Shown: positions 7,065 to 16,316, counted from the first letter of the stretch. The stretch: DNA of 35,165 nucleotides from a virus (IMGVR_UViG_3300044994_000086:1-35165); one strand, 5' to 3'. Made by a program: numbers and translations. The notes: a model not told the origin generated them from the letters alone.

Positions 7065-7595
7065 ATGAGCGCAGAGACAACGGGCGCGCCCTTGGCACGC
7101 ATCCGAACCATGAGCATTGGCCGGCGGGCGCACGGCGTTCCCGATCAGATCGTGACGGCGGGCCTCGCCGGGGCGCTCGAACGCCATGTCGCGCCGAAAT
7201 GGTACGGGTGCATCCTGTTCAGCGACGGCTACGGCGTGTTGATGCCTTCGGCAAGCGAAGTCGGCCCGCCGGCAGAGCACGTCGTCAACTGGATGGCGCA
7301 TACCGCCGCCGCGCTGAATGTCGAAGCGCACACGGGCGGCCATTGGGTCGTGGCCTGGTCGCACGACAGCCAGGAGGCGGTTCTGCTGTGGCGCGATGGA
7401 GACGGGCACGCTCACGTCGCCATCGAAATCGCCGCCAAGCCAGACCGCATTGAGGAATATACGCCCGATCGCGTCGTTAACCTAGGCATCCAGGGCGTCA
7501 CGGAATACCGGCAGCGTTTCGCCATGCTGGCGCTGACCGAGAAGCAGATCACGCGCGCACCGTCGGCACGCGGCCACCTGACGCGCGCCCACTGA
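7065..7595 (+). CDS. Hypothetical phage protein (176 aa)
   Basis: ATG 7065 lies 15 nt after the portal stop. The protein is mixed alpha/beta, with a central section around KWYGCILFSDGYGVLMP and HWVVAWSHDSQEAVLLW, and a basic, probably flexible tail. No membrane segment, signal peptide or active-site pattern is seen. Its position between portal and scaffold, and its C/G-ending codons, support an authentic head-module gene. I do not recognise a family. It could be an assembly or minor head protein, but nothing in the sequence proves that. Confidence 0.65.
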   Translation: MSAETTGAPLARIRTMSIGRRAHGVPDQIVTAGLAGALERHVAPKWYGCILFSDGYGVLMPSASEVGPPAEHVVNWMAHTAAALNVEAHTGGHWVVAWSHDSQEAVLLWRDGDGHAHVAIEIAAKPDRIEEYTPDRVVNLGIQGVTEYRQRFAMLALTEKQITRAPSARGHLTRAH

Positions 7596-7606
7596 CAAGT
7601 TCGCCC

Positions 7607-7626
7607 GCGACCAGCGTGATGGTCGC
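7607..7626 (+). other. Hairpin between hypothetical gene and scaffold
   Basis: GCGACCA (7607-7613) pairs perfectly with TGGTCGC (7620-7626) around the loop GCGTGA. There is no T tract, so it is a weak terminator candidate. It could instead slow RNA decay or modulate expression of the scaffold and capsid genes just downstream. Confidence 0.35.
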
Positions 7627-7687
7627 CCCGCCGCCTGGGTCAAGGGCGTTTCCGGCATCCCACCGAGAACGGGAACAGAGGGACACC

Positions 7688-8734
7688 ATGGAGCTCACGA
7701 CAGACGCCGGGGCGGAAGCCCCCGGCACCAATGACCCACACCTGCCGCCGCCGGCAGACCCCCAGGCGGGCCAGTCGCCCGCCATGCCGGACGACCCGGA
7801 TGAGGCCGAACTGGCGGAGGCGCGCCGCGAGGCAGCCGCCGCAGAAAGCCCCGCCGAGTTGCAGTCGGCAGCAGGGCAGGAGCCAAAGCCCGCGCACCAG
7901 AACACCGAGGCCCCGGCCAAGAGTGCGCCTGGACCCATCCCGTACGAGCGGTTTGCGGAAGTCGCGGCCGAACTGCGGAAGGTGCGCGAGTCGGAAGCCT
8001 ACCTGCAGGGACAGCTCGATGCGCTGAGGGCGGCGAAGCCGCCGACGGAAACGCCGCCGGTCGTGGAAAACCCATCTGCGGCCCCGGCCAATCCGGCCGA
8101 CGAGATCAAGGCGCTGCGAGCCAAGGTCGAGGAGGCGGCGGAGCGGTTCGACAACGGCGAAATCGGGATGCGCGAGTACGAACAGGTGCGCGCGCAGGCC
8201 GAGGATCGCATTGCCGAACTGAACCTGCAGCGGGTGGCGCAGCCGCCAAGCGGGGGCTTGGCGGATGAGGCGTTGCTGGCTTCCCATGCCGCAAGGCTGG
8301 ACGCCGAGCATCCGTATCTGCCTGTGCTCGAACTCTCGCAACTTCGAGAGCTGCAAGCCATGGCGGAAGCGGCCGCGCTGGTCCGTGGCCAGCCTTATGG
8401 GCAGGGACCGCGAGAACTGATGCGGCTCAGGCAGGATGTGGCCAGACTGTCCGACATTCATGGGCCGGAGATGGTACCCAACTTCAAGCCTCCGGCACGC
8501 TCTCCATCATCCACCGCACCCAGCAACGGCACCGGCCGCTACCCCGATCTTTCGCCCGCCGCTCAGGCGCGCGCGCGGAAATTGGAAATGGCGGCCGACA
8601 TGCCGCCCAACGTCAACGAGATGGGCTCGGCGGGCGGGACAGACGGCTTCTCGGACGCGCGCATCAACGCGATGACCGACGACGAGATCGCCGCCCTGCC
8701 TGCTGCCGTCCGCGCCCGGATCCTCAGCAGATAA
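7688..8734 (+). CDS. Scaffolding protein (putative)
   Basis: Scaffolding proteins shape the prohead and leave before DNA fills it. This 348-residue product lies directly before the capsid gene and has the usual character: an acidic, Ala/Pro/Glu-rich N-terminus, helical charged segments at about residues 84-114 and 136-184 likely to form coiled coils (for example IKALRAKVEEAAERFDNGE), and a mostly disordered C-terminal part. No protease motif is visible. ATG 7688 was chosen because a purine-rich GAACAGAGGGA lies just upstream; an in-frame ATG at 7619 is possible but has no ribosome site. Scaffolds vary too fast for a firm family call, so this rests on position and composition. Confidence 0.75.
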   Translation: MELTTDAGAEAPGTNDPHLPPPADPQAGQSPAMPDDPDEAELAEARREAAAAESPAELQSAAGQEPKPAHQNTEAPAKSAPGPIPYERFAEVAAELRKVRESEAYLQGQLDALRAAKPPTETPPVVENPSAAPANPADEIKALRAKVEEAAERFDNGEIGMREYEQVRAQAEDRIAELNLQRVAQPPSGGLADEALLASHAARLDAEHPYLPVLELSQLRELQAMAEAAALVRGQPYGQGPRELMRLRQDVARLSDIHGPEMVPNFKPPARSPSSTAPSNGTGRYPDLSPAAQARARKLEMAADMPPNVNEMGSAGGTDGFSDARINAMTDDEIAALPAAVRARILSR

Positions 8735-8745
8735 GGCACAACATC

Positions 8746-9852
8746 ATGGCGACCACGAACTTCGGGGCTCTCAACACCGCGCAGAAGCGCGTGTGGGCGA
8801 GCGAAATCTGGATGGCCGGGCGCGATCAGAACTTCTGGATGAGCCAGGGGTTCGTCGGCACCGGGGCCAACAACGTCATCGAACGCATCACCGCGCTCAC
8901 GGAAACGGAACGCGGCCGCGTGTGCGTCATGCAGCTTGTCGGCGACATCGTTTCGGATGGCGTCGTGGGCGACAACCTCCTCCAGAACAACGAGGAGAGC
9001 ATGTGGAACGACACGATCGAAATCCGCATCGACCAGATCCGCCAAGGCGTGCGCTCGCGCGGCAAGATGGCGGAGCAGGAGACGGTCGTTCGGTTCCGGT
9101 CGGTCGGGCGCGAGAAGCTCGGGTTCTGGATGGCCGACAAGCTGGACGAACTGATGTTCCTCACCATCAGCGGCGTCTCCTACGGCCTCAACCTGGACGG
9201 CTCCACGCGGATCGCGTCGAGCCAGCTCCCCAGCCTCAGCTTCGCCGCCGACGTGGCGACGCCGACAACCGGGCGGCGCGTCTTTGCTGGCACGGCCACC
9301 AGCACCGCCACCCTCACGGCGGCGGATCGCGTTTCCTGGAACGGACTCGTCGGACTGCAGGCGTTTGCCAAGCGCAAGCGCATCAAGCCGATCCGCGCGG
9401 GCGGCCGCGAATACTATGCGATGCTGCTGTCCACGGAGCAGATGCGCGATCTCAAGCAGGACACGAACTACCAGACCATCGTGTCCCGCGCTGGCCCGCG
9501 GGGTGACAGCAACCCCCTGTTCCGGGGCGCCACGGCCGTCGTCGAGAACCTGGTGATCTACGACCACCAGAAGGTCTACAACACTCTCGGCCTCGCCAGC
9601 GGGTCGAAGTGGGGCGCGGGCGGCACCGTCGATGGCGCGCAGGCATTGCTGCTGGGCGCGCAGGCCATGGGCTTCGCCACCATCGGCAACACCGAGTACA
9701 ACGAGAGCGACAACACGGACTACGGCAACCGGCCCGGCATGTCCGTCGGCCGAATGATCGGCATGATGAAGCCGCAGTTCCAGTCGATCTTCGATAACCG
9801 CACCCGTCAGGACTTCGGTGTGGTGTCGTGGTTCACGGCGGCGGCGGCCTGA
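8746..9852 (+). CDS. Major capsid protein, N4-gp56/DUF4043-like
   Basis: This is the main shell protein, expected to adopt the HK97 fold. The product is 368 residues. Typical segments for the N4-gp56/DUF4043 group are GANNVIERITALTETERGR, then VVGDNLLQNNEE, then IEIRIDQIRQGVRSRGKM with the basic loop, and EKLGFWMADKLDELMFL. The Ala/Thr-rich region around residues 175-195 would be an insertion or surface loop. The ribosome site is short (AAGG about 10 nt before ATG 8746). A strong hairpin terminator follows the stop, as expected for a highly expressed gene whose transcript is partly ended here. Confidence 0.9.
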   Translation: MATTNFGALNTAQKRVWASEIWMAGRDQNFWMSQGFVGTGANNVIERITALTETERGRVCVMQLVGDIVSDGVVGDNLLQNNEESMWNDTIEIRIDQIRQGVRSRGKMAEQETVVRFRSVGREKLGFWMADKLDELMFLTISGVSYGLNLDGSTRIASSQLPSLSFAADVATPTTGRRVFAGTATSTATLTAADRVSWNGLVGLQAFAKRKRIKPIRAGGREYYAMLLSTEQMRDLKQDTNYQTIVSRAGPRGDSNPLFRGATAVVENLVIYDHQKVYNTLGLASGSKWGAGGTVDGAQALLLGAQAMGFATIGNTEYNESDNTDYGNRPGMSVGRMIGMMKPQFQSIFDNRTRQDFGVVSWFTAAAA

Positions 9853-9867
9853 TCCGCGCCATCCAAG

Positions 9868-9898
9868 AGGCGGCGCGTCGGAGAGGCGCGCCGCCTTT
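9868..9898 (+). terminator. Rho-independent-type terminator after capsid gene
   Basis: AGGCGGCGCG (9868-9877) pairs perfectly over 10 bp with CGCGCCGCCT (9887-9896) around a 9-nt loop and is followed by TTTCCTCCC. The stem is very GC-rich and the T tract is short. Position 16 nt after the capsid stop supports a role as a partial terminator that sets capsid mRNA level. Confidence 0.7.
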
Positions 9899-9933
9899 CC
9901 TCCCATCCCCATTTCAAGCAACAGGAGGTCCGC

Positions 9934-10677
9934 ATGAGCGGCACCCGTCTTTTGACCTACGAGGCCCAGCTCAACGACGCCAGCCGCGAAGCGCCCAACC
10001 TGCTCGCGCTGGCGGGCGGCGCGGCGATCGTCACGCTCCCCAACTCGCCCAAGAAGGCGACGCTGTTCAACCCTGACACCGGCCAGGCGCTCGCCAACCC
10101 GGTGTCCCTGACGCGCGGGCGCCTGCGCTTCGCCACCCAAGACAATGTGCCGGTGGTGGACATCTACGGCTTTGGCCCCGACGGCGGCTTCTTCATCCGC
10201 CGGGGCCTGCGCGCGGGCGCGGAGCCGCAAATCACCTATGCCTTCGACCAGATGGAGCATCTGGCCGTCGTGCCCATGGCCATCCAGGATTTCGTGGCCA
10301 ACACCGAAGGCAACACGGGCCTCCAGTTCGCGCTGGGCTCGCTTCTGCTGCCCACGCCCGCCTTCCGCGTCACGACGCAGGAGGCGTCGCGGACGGTGAG
10401 CGTGGGGCTGCTGTCCACGGAATCCGGCGGCAACGCGACGGGCCTTCTCGCCGCGTTGTCCCTCGCCGCATTGGGCACGATCGGCCCGGCGGTGTCCGGC
10501 ACGCCCACCCTCGGCGCGCTGCTGGTGCAGAACTTCGCCACCAGCCCCGCGGTCAACGTGCCCCACGCGCGCGCGATCGCGCCGGCGACGGCGCGCACGA
10601 TCAGCGTCACGTTCTCCGCCTCCACGGCGGCGGCCCAGGGCTACTTCGTGCAGCCCTACCTCAAGCCCGCGAGCTGA
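9934..10677 (+). CDS. Structural protein after capsid (putative head decoration)
   Basis: The product is 247 residues, with the best ribosome site in the head module (CAGGAGG, 9921-9927, 6 nt before ATG). The N-terminal half contains LANPVSLTRGRLRFATQDNV and VVDIYGFGPDGGFFIRRGLR, a pattern seen in genes just after capsid genes in other phages. The C-terminal half is Ala/Thr/Gly-rich and beta-like. It stands alone between two hairpin terminators, which suggests separately tuned, high expression. A decoration or head-fibre protein is the likely role. No enzyme motif is present. Confidence 0.7.
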   Translation: MSGTRLLTYEAQLNDASREAPNLLALAGGAAIVTLPNSPKKATLFNPDTGQALANPVSLTRGRLRFATQDNVPVVDIYGFGPDGGFFIRRGLRAGAEPQITYAFDQMEHLAVVPMAIQDFVANTEGNTGLQFALGSLLLPTPAFRVTTQEASRTVSVGLLSTESGGNATGLLAALSLAALGTIGPAVSGTPTLGALLVQNFATSPAVNVPHARAIAPATARTISVTFSASTAAAQGYFVQPYLKPAS

Positions 10678-10680
10678 TCT

Positions 10681-10712
10681 GGTGACGGCGCCCTCGCGCG
10701 CCGTCACCCTCC
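10681..10712 (+). terminator. Rho-independent-type terminator
   Basis: GGTGACGGCG (10681-10690) pairs perfectly over 10 bp with CGCCGTCACC (10699-10708) around an 8-nt loop, followed by CTCCCTTTCC. It starts three bases after the preceding stop. With the hairpin at 9868-9898 it brackets one structural gene. Confidence 0.7.
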
Positions 10713-10741
10713 CTTTCCATTCACTTGGCAACGAGGATCAC

Positions 10742-11314
10742 ATGTCCGACCGCATCCAGGCGACCGAGAGCGCCACGCACCTGTATTGGGCCGTCATCGA
10801 CACCAATGCGCGCGGCATCACGCGCAAGCACGAGCCGGTGCTCGGGGCCGTCTACGACCTTTCGGCCGAGAAGAGCACCAAGATGCCCAAGGCGCATGCC
10901 GTCGCGTTCTTGCGCGACCCGGCCTTCAAGGTGCTCGACGAGAACGGCGAGGTGCAGATCCCGCTTCCCGAGGTCGAGGCGCTCGACGCGCGCAAGGCGC
11001 GGCCGGCCGATCTTGAGCCGGGGCAGACCATCGCGCGCTTCGAGGAGTTGACCGACACCGCGCTTCTGGCGCGGGTGCTGGTGCGGCCGGGCGGCCATGC
11101 GATCAAGCCGTCCTCCCGAGAGGCGATGATCGACTTCCTGATGGGCGCCCCGCTCAAGGCGGAACTGCCCGCCAGCGAACGGCTGCGCGTCAGCGAGATG
11201 GCAGACCCCGACATGATGCCGGACAGGCAGGCGGCCAGAATGCTCGGGTCCGGCGCGCCGGAAGTGGGGCGGGCACAGGGCGGGGCGGCCGATCTGCTGC
11301 AGATGGACGGGTAG
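10742..11314 (+). CDS. Hypothetical phage protein (190 aa)
   Basis: ATG 10742 follows the short ribosome site CGAGGA. The N-terminus is beta-like (THLYWAVIDTNARGITRKHE, then a small domain with FLRDPAFKVLDENGEVQIPL). The C-terminal third is charged and probably flexible. It has no membrane or catalytic features. Its position between the head genes and the gp4-like connector suggests a minor virion or assembly protein. I do not recognise the family. Codon use matches neighbouring true genes. Confidence 0.65.
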   Translation: MSDRIQATESATHLYWAVIDTNARGITRKHEPVLGAVYDLSAEKSTKMPKAHAVAFLRDPAFKVLDENGEVQIPLPEVEALDARKARPADLEPGQTIARFEELTDTALLARVLVRPGGHAIKPSSREAMIDFLMGAPLKAELPASERLRVSEMADPDMMPDRQAARMLGSGAPEVGRAQGGAADLLQMDG

Positions 11315-11320
11315 CGCATC

Positions 11321-12028
11321 ATGCCAGGCGTCCTGGAGATCCGCGAGGTCTGTGAGCGCGCTCTGCGGAAGATCGGGGCGTACTCCATCAACGACGATGG
11401 CGCGCGCGCCCGCGAAATGGACGAGGCGCGGCGCTGGCTGGATCTCATCGTGGGCCATGTCGTGTCGCGCCGCCGATGCTGGTGGCTGGTGCCAGAGACC
11501 GCGACGCTGGCTCTGGTGCCGGGGCAGACGGAGTATGACCTAAGCGCCTACCTTCCCGGCTCGCCGGAGGTCCAGCACGCCATCACCGTCGCCTGGATTG
11601 AGATCGCCAGCGGCCGGCGGGGGGCGATGGAACTCGCTCGCCGGGAGGATTGGGAAGCGCGCCAGCCCCGGAACGCCGGGCGGCCCGAAATGGTCTATGT
11701 GGACCGCACCAGCAGACCGACGCTGCGTGTCCATCCCGCGCCGCCTGCGCCGGTGACGCACAACCTTCTGGTGACCTTCCAGCGGTTCTCCGACGACATG
11801 CGCGAGGGCGCCAGCACGCGCCACATCCCGGGCATGCGCGAAACCTGGAACCTGTACCTCATCACCGCGCTCGCCTACGAGCTGGGCAACGGCCCGGTGC
11901 GGAAACTGCCTGCCGACGAGGTGGCGGAAATGAGAGCGGCCGCCGTCAGTTACCTGGCAGACCTCGAAGCGTATGACGCGCACGAGCAGGCGAGCGAGCC
12001 GCGCCGCACCACATTCCACGATTTCTGA
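11321..12028 (+). CDS. gp4-like head completion/tail accessory factor
   Basis: P22 gp4 binds below the portal and closes it after packaging, giving a platform for the tail. This 235-residue product has the arrangement of that family: an N-terminal helix with ALRKIGAYSINDDGA, a second helix containing LDLIVGHVVSRRRCWWLVP, then the beta part LALVPGQTEYDLSAYLPG, and later GRPEMVYVDR with TLRVHPAPPAP. The C-terminal helices (NLYLITALAYELGNG) complete the fold. It begins 6 nt after the previous stop and is followed by tailspike genes, as expected for a connector factor. Confidence 0.75.
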   Translation: MPGVLEIREVCERALRKIGAYSINDDGARAREMDEARRWLDLIVGHVVSRRRCWWLVPETATLALVPGQTEYDLSAYLPGSPEVQHAITVAWIEIASGRRGAMELARREDWEARQPRNAGRPEMVYVDRTSRPTLRVHPAPPAPVTHNLLVTFQRFSDDMREGASTRHIPGMRETWNLYLITALAYELGNGPVRKLPADEVAEMRAAAVSYLADLEAYDAHEQASEPRRTTFHDF

Positions 12029-12040
12029 CGGAGCGGCGCC

Positions 12041-14413
12041 ATGTCCATCCGCACTCTGCTGGCCGATTTCGCGCTAGAGAACCCGATCTACGCAGGCGCC
12101 GTCTTGAGCGTGTACGAGGTCGATACCGCGCTTGCGCGCACCACCACGCTTGCGCCCCTGTTCGCTGGCCAGGTCGGGCCGACCCTGCTTGCCAATCCGC
12201 AGCAGCTTGACAGCCGGGGCCAAAACGCCGCGCCCATCTACATCGACCGGCCGGTCATCGCGGTCGTCACGCGCGATGGAGATGAGGAAGTCCTCGGCGT
12301 CCAGGGCATCACATCGCGCTGGCGAGGCGCCTGGGCGCCCTCGACGCTCTACTACGTCGGCGAGCGAGTGCGCGGCCCAACGGACTCCGATACCTATGTG
12401 GTGCTGGTGACGCACACGAGCGCCGCCGCAATTACGACGGACATTACGGCCGGGCGCCTCGAACTCGAGATTGACGGAACAGCGATCGCGGCGGCCGCGA
12501 CGCTCAACGTTTTCCCGCCTTCGCCCGGCAGGAACAACCGCCTGCTGGGCTTCGATGCAAGCGGGCAGACCGTCACCTATTCGCGCGACCTCACCGACCT
12601 GAACCTCATACCGCTCAACCATGCCAGCGCGCGCCAGATCAACTTCATCACCGGCCAAGAAGCCAACCCGCTCTACTTTTCCGGCGTCGGGGACGGCGTG
12701 GCAGACGACACGGCGGCACTTGCCGCGGCGGCGTCTTTGGCAGCCTCCAGCGGCCGGGTGCTTCGCATTCCCCGCGGCACCTGGCGCATCACCGACACCA
12801 TCACCATCGGCGGCTCCTTTCTCGGCATCGTGGCCGATGGTGTGGTGCGCTACGCCGGTCCCAACGCCCGGACGGCGCTGGTCATTGGCGACGGTAGCAC
12901 CACGCGGAACGCATCGCGGTTCATCGAGAACCTGCGCGTGGAGCGCGCGACCGTCACCGACTGGCTCAACGAGGCCGACATTGGCGTGCTGCTGCGGAAC
13001 TTCGACGCATCACGCATCGAAATCGCGCAGGCCGAAGGCTTTACGATCGGCGTGCGCACTCTGGGAGACGGCCGCGGCTTCGAGGACAGCACGATCATCT
13101 TGGGCAGGATCGCCAACAACAAGATCGGCCTCGACATTCGCACCAACCTCGTCGGGTCGTGGAACAACGCCGTCAAGTACATCGGCGGCCACTTCGCCAA
13201 CGCAAGCAACACCAACCCGACGCTGGATCGCTACGGGGTGCGGTTTTCGCGCGAAGCCGGCGGCTACAACCTTCACAACCATCATGTGTTCTATGGCCCC
13301 GCCTTCGAGCTTCAGAACCAGGGAGGCGCGGTGGAGGCCATCCCCTTCTTGTCCGAGGTCAGCAGCCGCAGCGTCGTCGCCTACGGCATGCGGATCGAGG
13401 GCAATAGCCCGCAGGTGCATAAGCAGACAGGCGGCGCGCAGGATCATGTCTACGAAATCGCGTTCTCGTCGAACGGGGCAATCACGGGAACGGAGGGCAA
13501 CGCCTATCTGCTCGAAGCCAGCTACCCCGCCGGAGCATCGCGCGCGGGCGCGACGATCATCCCCTATCACCAGGCGGCCGCCGCCGCGCACACCAACAAG
13601 CTGATCGCGGGAGAGGGCTCGCTGCGCAATCGGCTGTTCGCCTGGACGGCAAGTGAGAGAGGCCTCGAAGGCATGGCGATCTTGGCGAGCGCGCCAAGTG
13701 GGCCGCCCACCACCCTCGCCGGCCTCGCGTTCCCGGGCCTCTCCGGCATCGACGCATCGGGCGATAGGATCACCTTCAACTCCACGCGCGCCATTGGCTA
13801 TGTGGTCCAAACCGAGGTCTGCAAAGAGTTCTTGCTGGCCTTTCAGGGCGTCGCGGTTCGGCCGACGATCATGCTGTTCGACGCAGCCGAGAACGTTCTG
13901 AACAACACACACGTTCCTCTCCTGTCGAACCAAAGCCTCGCCTGGAACGCGAGCGCGCAATGGTGGCAGGCCACCGCCGATTCCCAGGACGCCACCTACA
14001 CGCGGCTTCAGCGCGTCACGCTGCCAGCAACGGCAGTCGTGGCCGTCATCGCGCTGGGCACCGCCACATCGGCGCAGGTGGGGTCGTTCCGCCTGTACAC
14101 GGGCGCAGCTCACTCGCCGCCCGTTTTTGCCGGCGGCACCCGCCGATGGGGCACGCGCGAGCTTACGGCCGTGGCGGCAGCCATCGACCCGCCCAGCATT
14201 GCGTCGGGCGGCACCCACAACTTCAACGTGACATTGACCGACTGCCGACCGGGCGATTTCGTGCAGGCAAGCTTCCGGGCGGCGACGACGCTGCCCTTTC
14301 TCGCCCAGGCGCAGACCGATGCAGTCAACGTGCGCATCTGGAACCCCACCGGCGCGCCGGTCGATCTTGGCGCGAACGATGTGATCGTGCGCGCCATAAA
14401 GCCGCGCGTGTAG
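12041..14413 (+). CDS. Tailspike 1, pectate-lyase-type beta-helix
   Basis: This is probably a trimeric spike that binds and perhaps cleaves surface polysaccharide. It is 790 residues from ATG 12041, with GGAG at 12030-12033. Residues 1 to about 100 are a virion-binding domain (NPIYAGAVLSVYEVDTALA and LLANPQQLDSRGQNAAPIYI). After a linker, FSGVGDGVADDTAALAAAAS near residue 216, with RIPRGTWRITDTITI, is the standard entry to a pectate-lyase-3 right-handed beta-helix. Repeating helix coils run to about residue 480 and a beta-rich distal region follows. Catalytic residues cannot be assigned from the sequence alone. A second spike gene with a related anchor follows. Confidence 0.85.
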   Translation: MSIRTLLADFALENPIYAGAVLSVYEVDTALARTTTLAPLFAGQVGPTLLANPQQLDSRGQNAAPIYIDRPVIAVVTRDGDEEVLGVQGITSRWRGAWAPSTLYYVGERVRGPTDSDTYVVLVTHTSAAAITTDITAGRLELEIDGTAIAAAATLNVFPPSPGRNNRLLGFDASGQTVTYSRDLTDLNLIPLNHASARQINFITGQEANPLYFSGVGDGVADDTAALAAAASLAASSGRVLRIPRGTWRITDTITIGGSFLGIVADGVVRYAGPNARTALVIGDGSTTRNASRFIENLRVERATVTDWLNEADIGVLLRNFDASRIEIAQAEGFTIGVRTLGDGRGFEDSTIILGRIANNKIGLDIRTNLVGSWNNAVKYIGGHFANASNTNPTLDRYGVRFSREAGGYNLHNHHVFYGPAFELQNQGGAVEAIPFLSEVSSRSVVAYGMRIEGNSPQVHKQTGGAQDHVYEIAFSSNGAITGTEGNAYLLEASYPAGASRAGATIIPYHQAAAAAHTNKLIAGEGSLRNRLFAWTASERGLEGMAILASAPSGPPTTLAGLAFPGLSGIDASGDRITFNSTRAIGYVVQTEVCKEFLLAFQGVAVRPTIMLFDAAENVLNNTHVPLLSNQSLAWNASAQWWQATADSQDATYTRLQRVTLPATAVVAVIALGTATSAQVGSFRLYTGAAHSPPVFAGGTRRWGTRELTAVAAAIDPPSIASGGTHNFNVTLTDCRPGDFVQASFRAATTLPFLAQAQTDAVNVRIWNPTGAPVDLGANDVIVRAIKPRV

Positions 14414-14426
14414 GAGCAGCATCACC

Positions 14427-16316
14427 ATGACCCAACCGAGGTCGATGCGCGTTGAGGAGTTCGACGTGTGGCGCGCCGGCTACGCGGGTGCCACCGTCGA
14501 AATCTACCAAGCCGGCACGTCCGTCCTGGCGCCGGTATTCAGCGACCCGCTTCTGACGACGCCCGCGCCCAATCCCCAGCAACTTCGGTCGTTCACTGAC
14601 GCAAACGGCGTCACCTACGGGCGGTGGGTCGTCCCGATCTACGTCGGGGTGCCCTACACGCTGACGATCAACGGCGAAGGATCGAGCGGCATCCAGCGCC
14701 TTCCGCTCTACGATCTCGCCAACGCGGATGCGTCTCTGGCAACCGTGCAAGGAGCACGGCCGGGGGCGGTCCCGCGAACGCTGCGCGCCATCGTGGACGA
14801 CACCATCCCGGTTCGGGCTTTTGGCGCCTTGAGCGCCAGCGCCACCAGCAACACCACCATCATCACCGCAGCTCTGGGAGCAGCAGCCGCACGCGGCGGC
14901 GGCGTGGTCCTGCTGCCAGAGGGTTCGCACCCGATCAATGCGCTGACGCTGGGTGCCAATGTCCGGCTGAAGGGCGAAGGGCGAGGCGTCACCACGCTGC
15001 GCTCGCCGCTGGGGCAGCAGATCATCACCTTGGCAGGAGCGGGCGCGGGCCTCGCCGGGCTGACGCTGGACGGGCAGAGCGCGAACCCGGCGAGCATCGG
15101 CGTTCTAAGCGTGGGGCAAGACGACATCAGCTTCGATGACGTGGAGGTGAGGTCGTTCGAGACGGGCGTGATACTGCGCGGCGGCCGCAGTGTGCGGGCA
15201 AGCGGCTTCGTCGTGGCCGCATGCCAGCGGGGCGTGCGGTTGCGCGGCGATACAAACGTCGATGGCGCGGGCGCACCTCTGCGCGATTTCGCCTGGCGGG
15301 GCGGTTCGGTCACAGCCTGCACCCTCGCAGGCGTCATCGCCGAGGTCATCGACGCCGAAGTTCATGGCGTGCTGTTCGACAATGTGAGGTTCGAGGCGAA
15401 CTCCGGCACGGCCCTACATCTCATCGGCGCGCGGATGGTAAGCCTTCGCGCGGGGACGTTTCTCCAGAACATCGTCAACCTTCAGGTCGAGGACGCGACC
15501 ACCCCCGCCTACGCCGCTATCAACACGGTGCGGGGCGTGCTGGTGCAGAGCACATCGTTCAACACGGGCGAGATCCGCTGCAACGGGGCCTGCGAAAGCG
15601 TCGCGTTTGATGGGTGCGACTTCCGGGGCGCCGCCTGGGTGGCGTCCGTGCCGCAGAACCACATCGTCATCCGCAACTGCGGGGAGGACGCCGGCACCGG
15701 ACAGACGGGCGTCGTGGAGCGGCTGATGCGCCAGCGCGAAACGCGCGGCGGGCAGTTCCGCGGCACCAGTACCGATGCTTCCTTCATCACCCTGTTCCAG
15801 TTTGAACTCGATCCCGGCGAGGTGGTGCGGATCAGCGCCTCGGTTGTCGGACGCCGGATGAACGGAACGGCGCTTGCGTCCTACGCGGCCGACGGGATTT
15901 TTTCGCGGCCAGGCGCGGAACTGAGTTTCATCAGCGCGAGCACCACGCTCACCGCCGGCACCTTCGTCACGGGCGCAACCTCGGGCGCCACCGCGCGCTG
16001 CGTCAATGTGGTGCAGACCAACACCACCGGCACGCTGACGTTGCGCGATGTGGTCGGCACCTTCCAGGCCGGGGAGACGCTGATCTTTTCGGGCGGCAAC
16101 ACGGCCGTCGCCGCCGCCGGGTTGGTGGTCGCCAACGCCACGATCGCCACAGGCTCGCCGACGGCCATCGGCTCAACATTCGAGGACGTGGCCGCCTACG
16201 ACATGACGATGGACGTAACAGGCGCGCTGGCGCGCGTGCGCGTGCGCGGCGAAGTTGGCCACACGGTGGAGTGGATTGGCGACATTCGGCTGGTCATTGG
16301 CGGGCGGGCACTCTGA
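14427..16316 (+). CDS. Tailspike 2, beta-helix receptor-binding protein
   Basis: This encodes 629 residues from ATG 14427. The N-terminal anchor (GYAGATVEIYQAGTSVLAPV, NPQQLRSF, VVPIYVGVPY) lines up with the anchor of tailspike 1. The middle part has the stacked short-strand pattern of a right-handed beta-helix (GGGVVLLPEGSHPINALTLG, LAGLTLDGQSA, ISFDDVEVRSFETGVILRGG). The C-terminal region is Thr/Ala-rich and beta-like. It probably forms a second trimeric spike or an alternative receptor binder, so the virion may carry two specificities. The stop shares bases with the next start (TGATG at 16314-16318). Confidence 0.8.
   Translation: MTQPRSMRVEEFDVWRAGYAGATVEIYQAGTSVLAPVFSDPLLTTPAPNPQQLRSFTDANGVTYGRWVVPIYVGVPYTLTINGEGSSGIQRLPLYDLANADASLATVQGARPGAVPRTLRAIVDDTIPVRAFGALSASATSNTTIITAALGAAAARGGGVVLLPEGSHPINALTLGANVRLKGEGRGVTTLRSPLGQQIITLAGAGAGLAGLTLDGQSANPASIGVLSVGQDDISFDDVEVRSFETGVILRGGRSVRASGFVVAACQRGVRLRGDTNVDGAGAPLRDFAWRGGSVTACTLAGVIAEVIDAEVHGVLFDNVRFEANSGTALHLIGARMVSLRAGTFLQNIVNLQVEDATTPAYAAINTVRGVLVQSTSFNTGEIRCNGACESVAFDGCDFRGAAWVASVPQNHIVIRNCGEDAGTGQTGVVERLMRQRETRGGQFRGTSTDASFITLFQFELDPGEVVRISASVVGRRMNGTALASYAADGIFSRPGAELSFISASTTLTAGTFVTGATSGATARCVNVVQTNTTGTLTLRDVVGTFQAGETLIFSGGNTAVAAAGLVVANATIATGSPTAIGSTFEDVAAYDMTMDVTGALARVRVRGEVGHTVEWIGDIRLVIGGRAL

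Noticed and set aside
8563-10731. 722-codon minus-strand ORF opposite the capsid gene
   Set aside because: Composition is antisense filler, and the + strand genes are clearly recognisable.
12041-16316. Diversity-generating retroelement targets in the tailspikes
   Set aside because: No reverse transcriptase and no template/variable repeat pair in the window.
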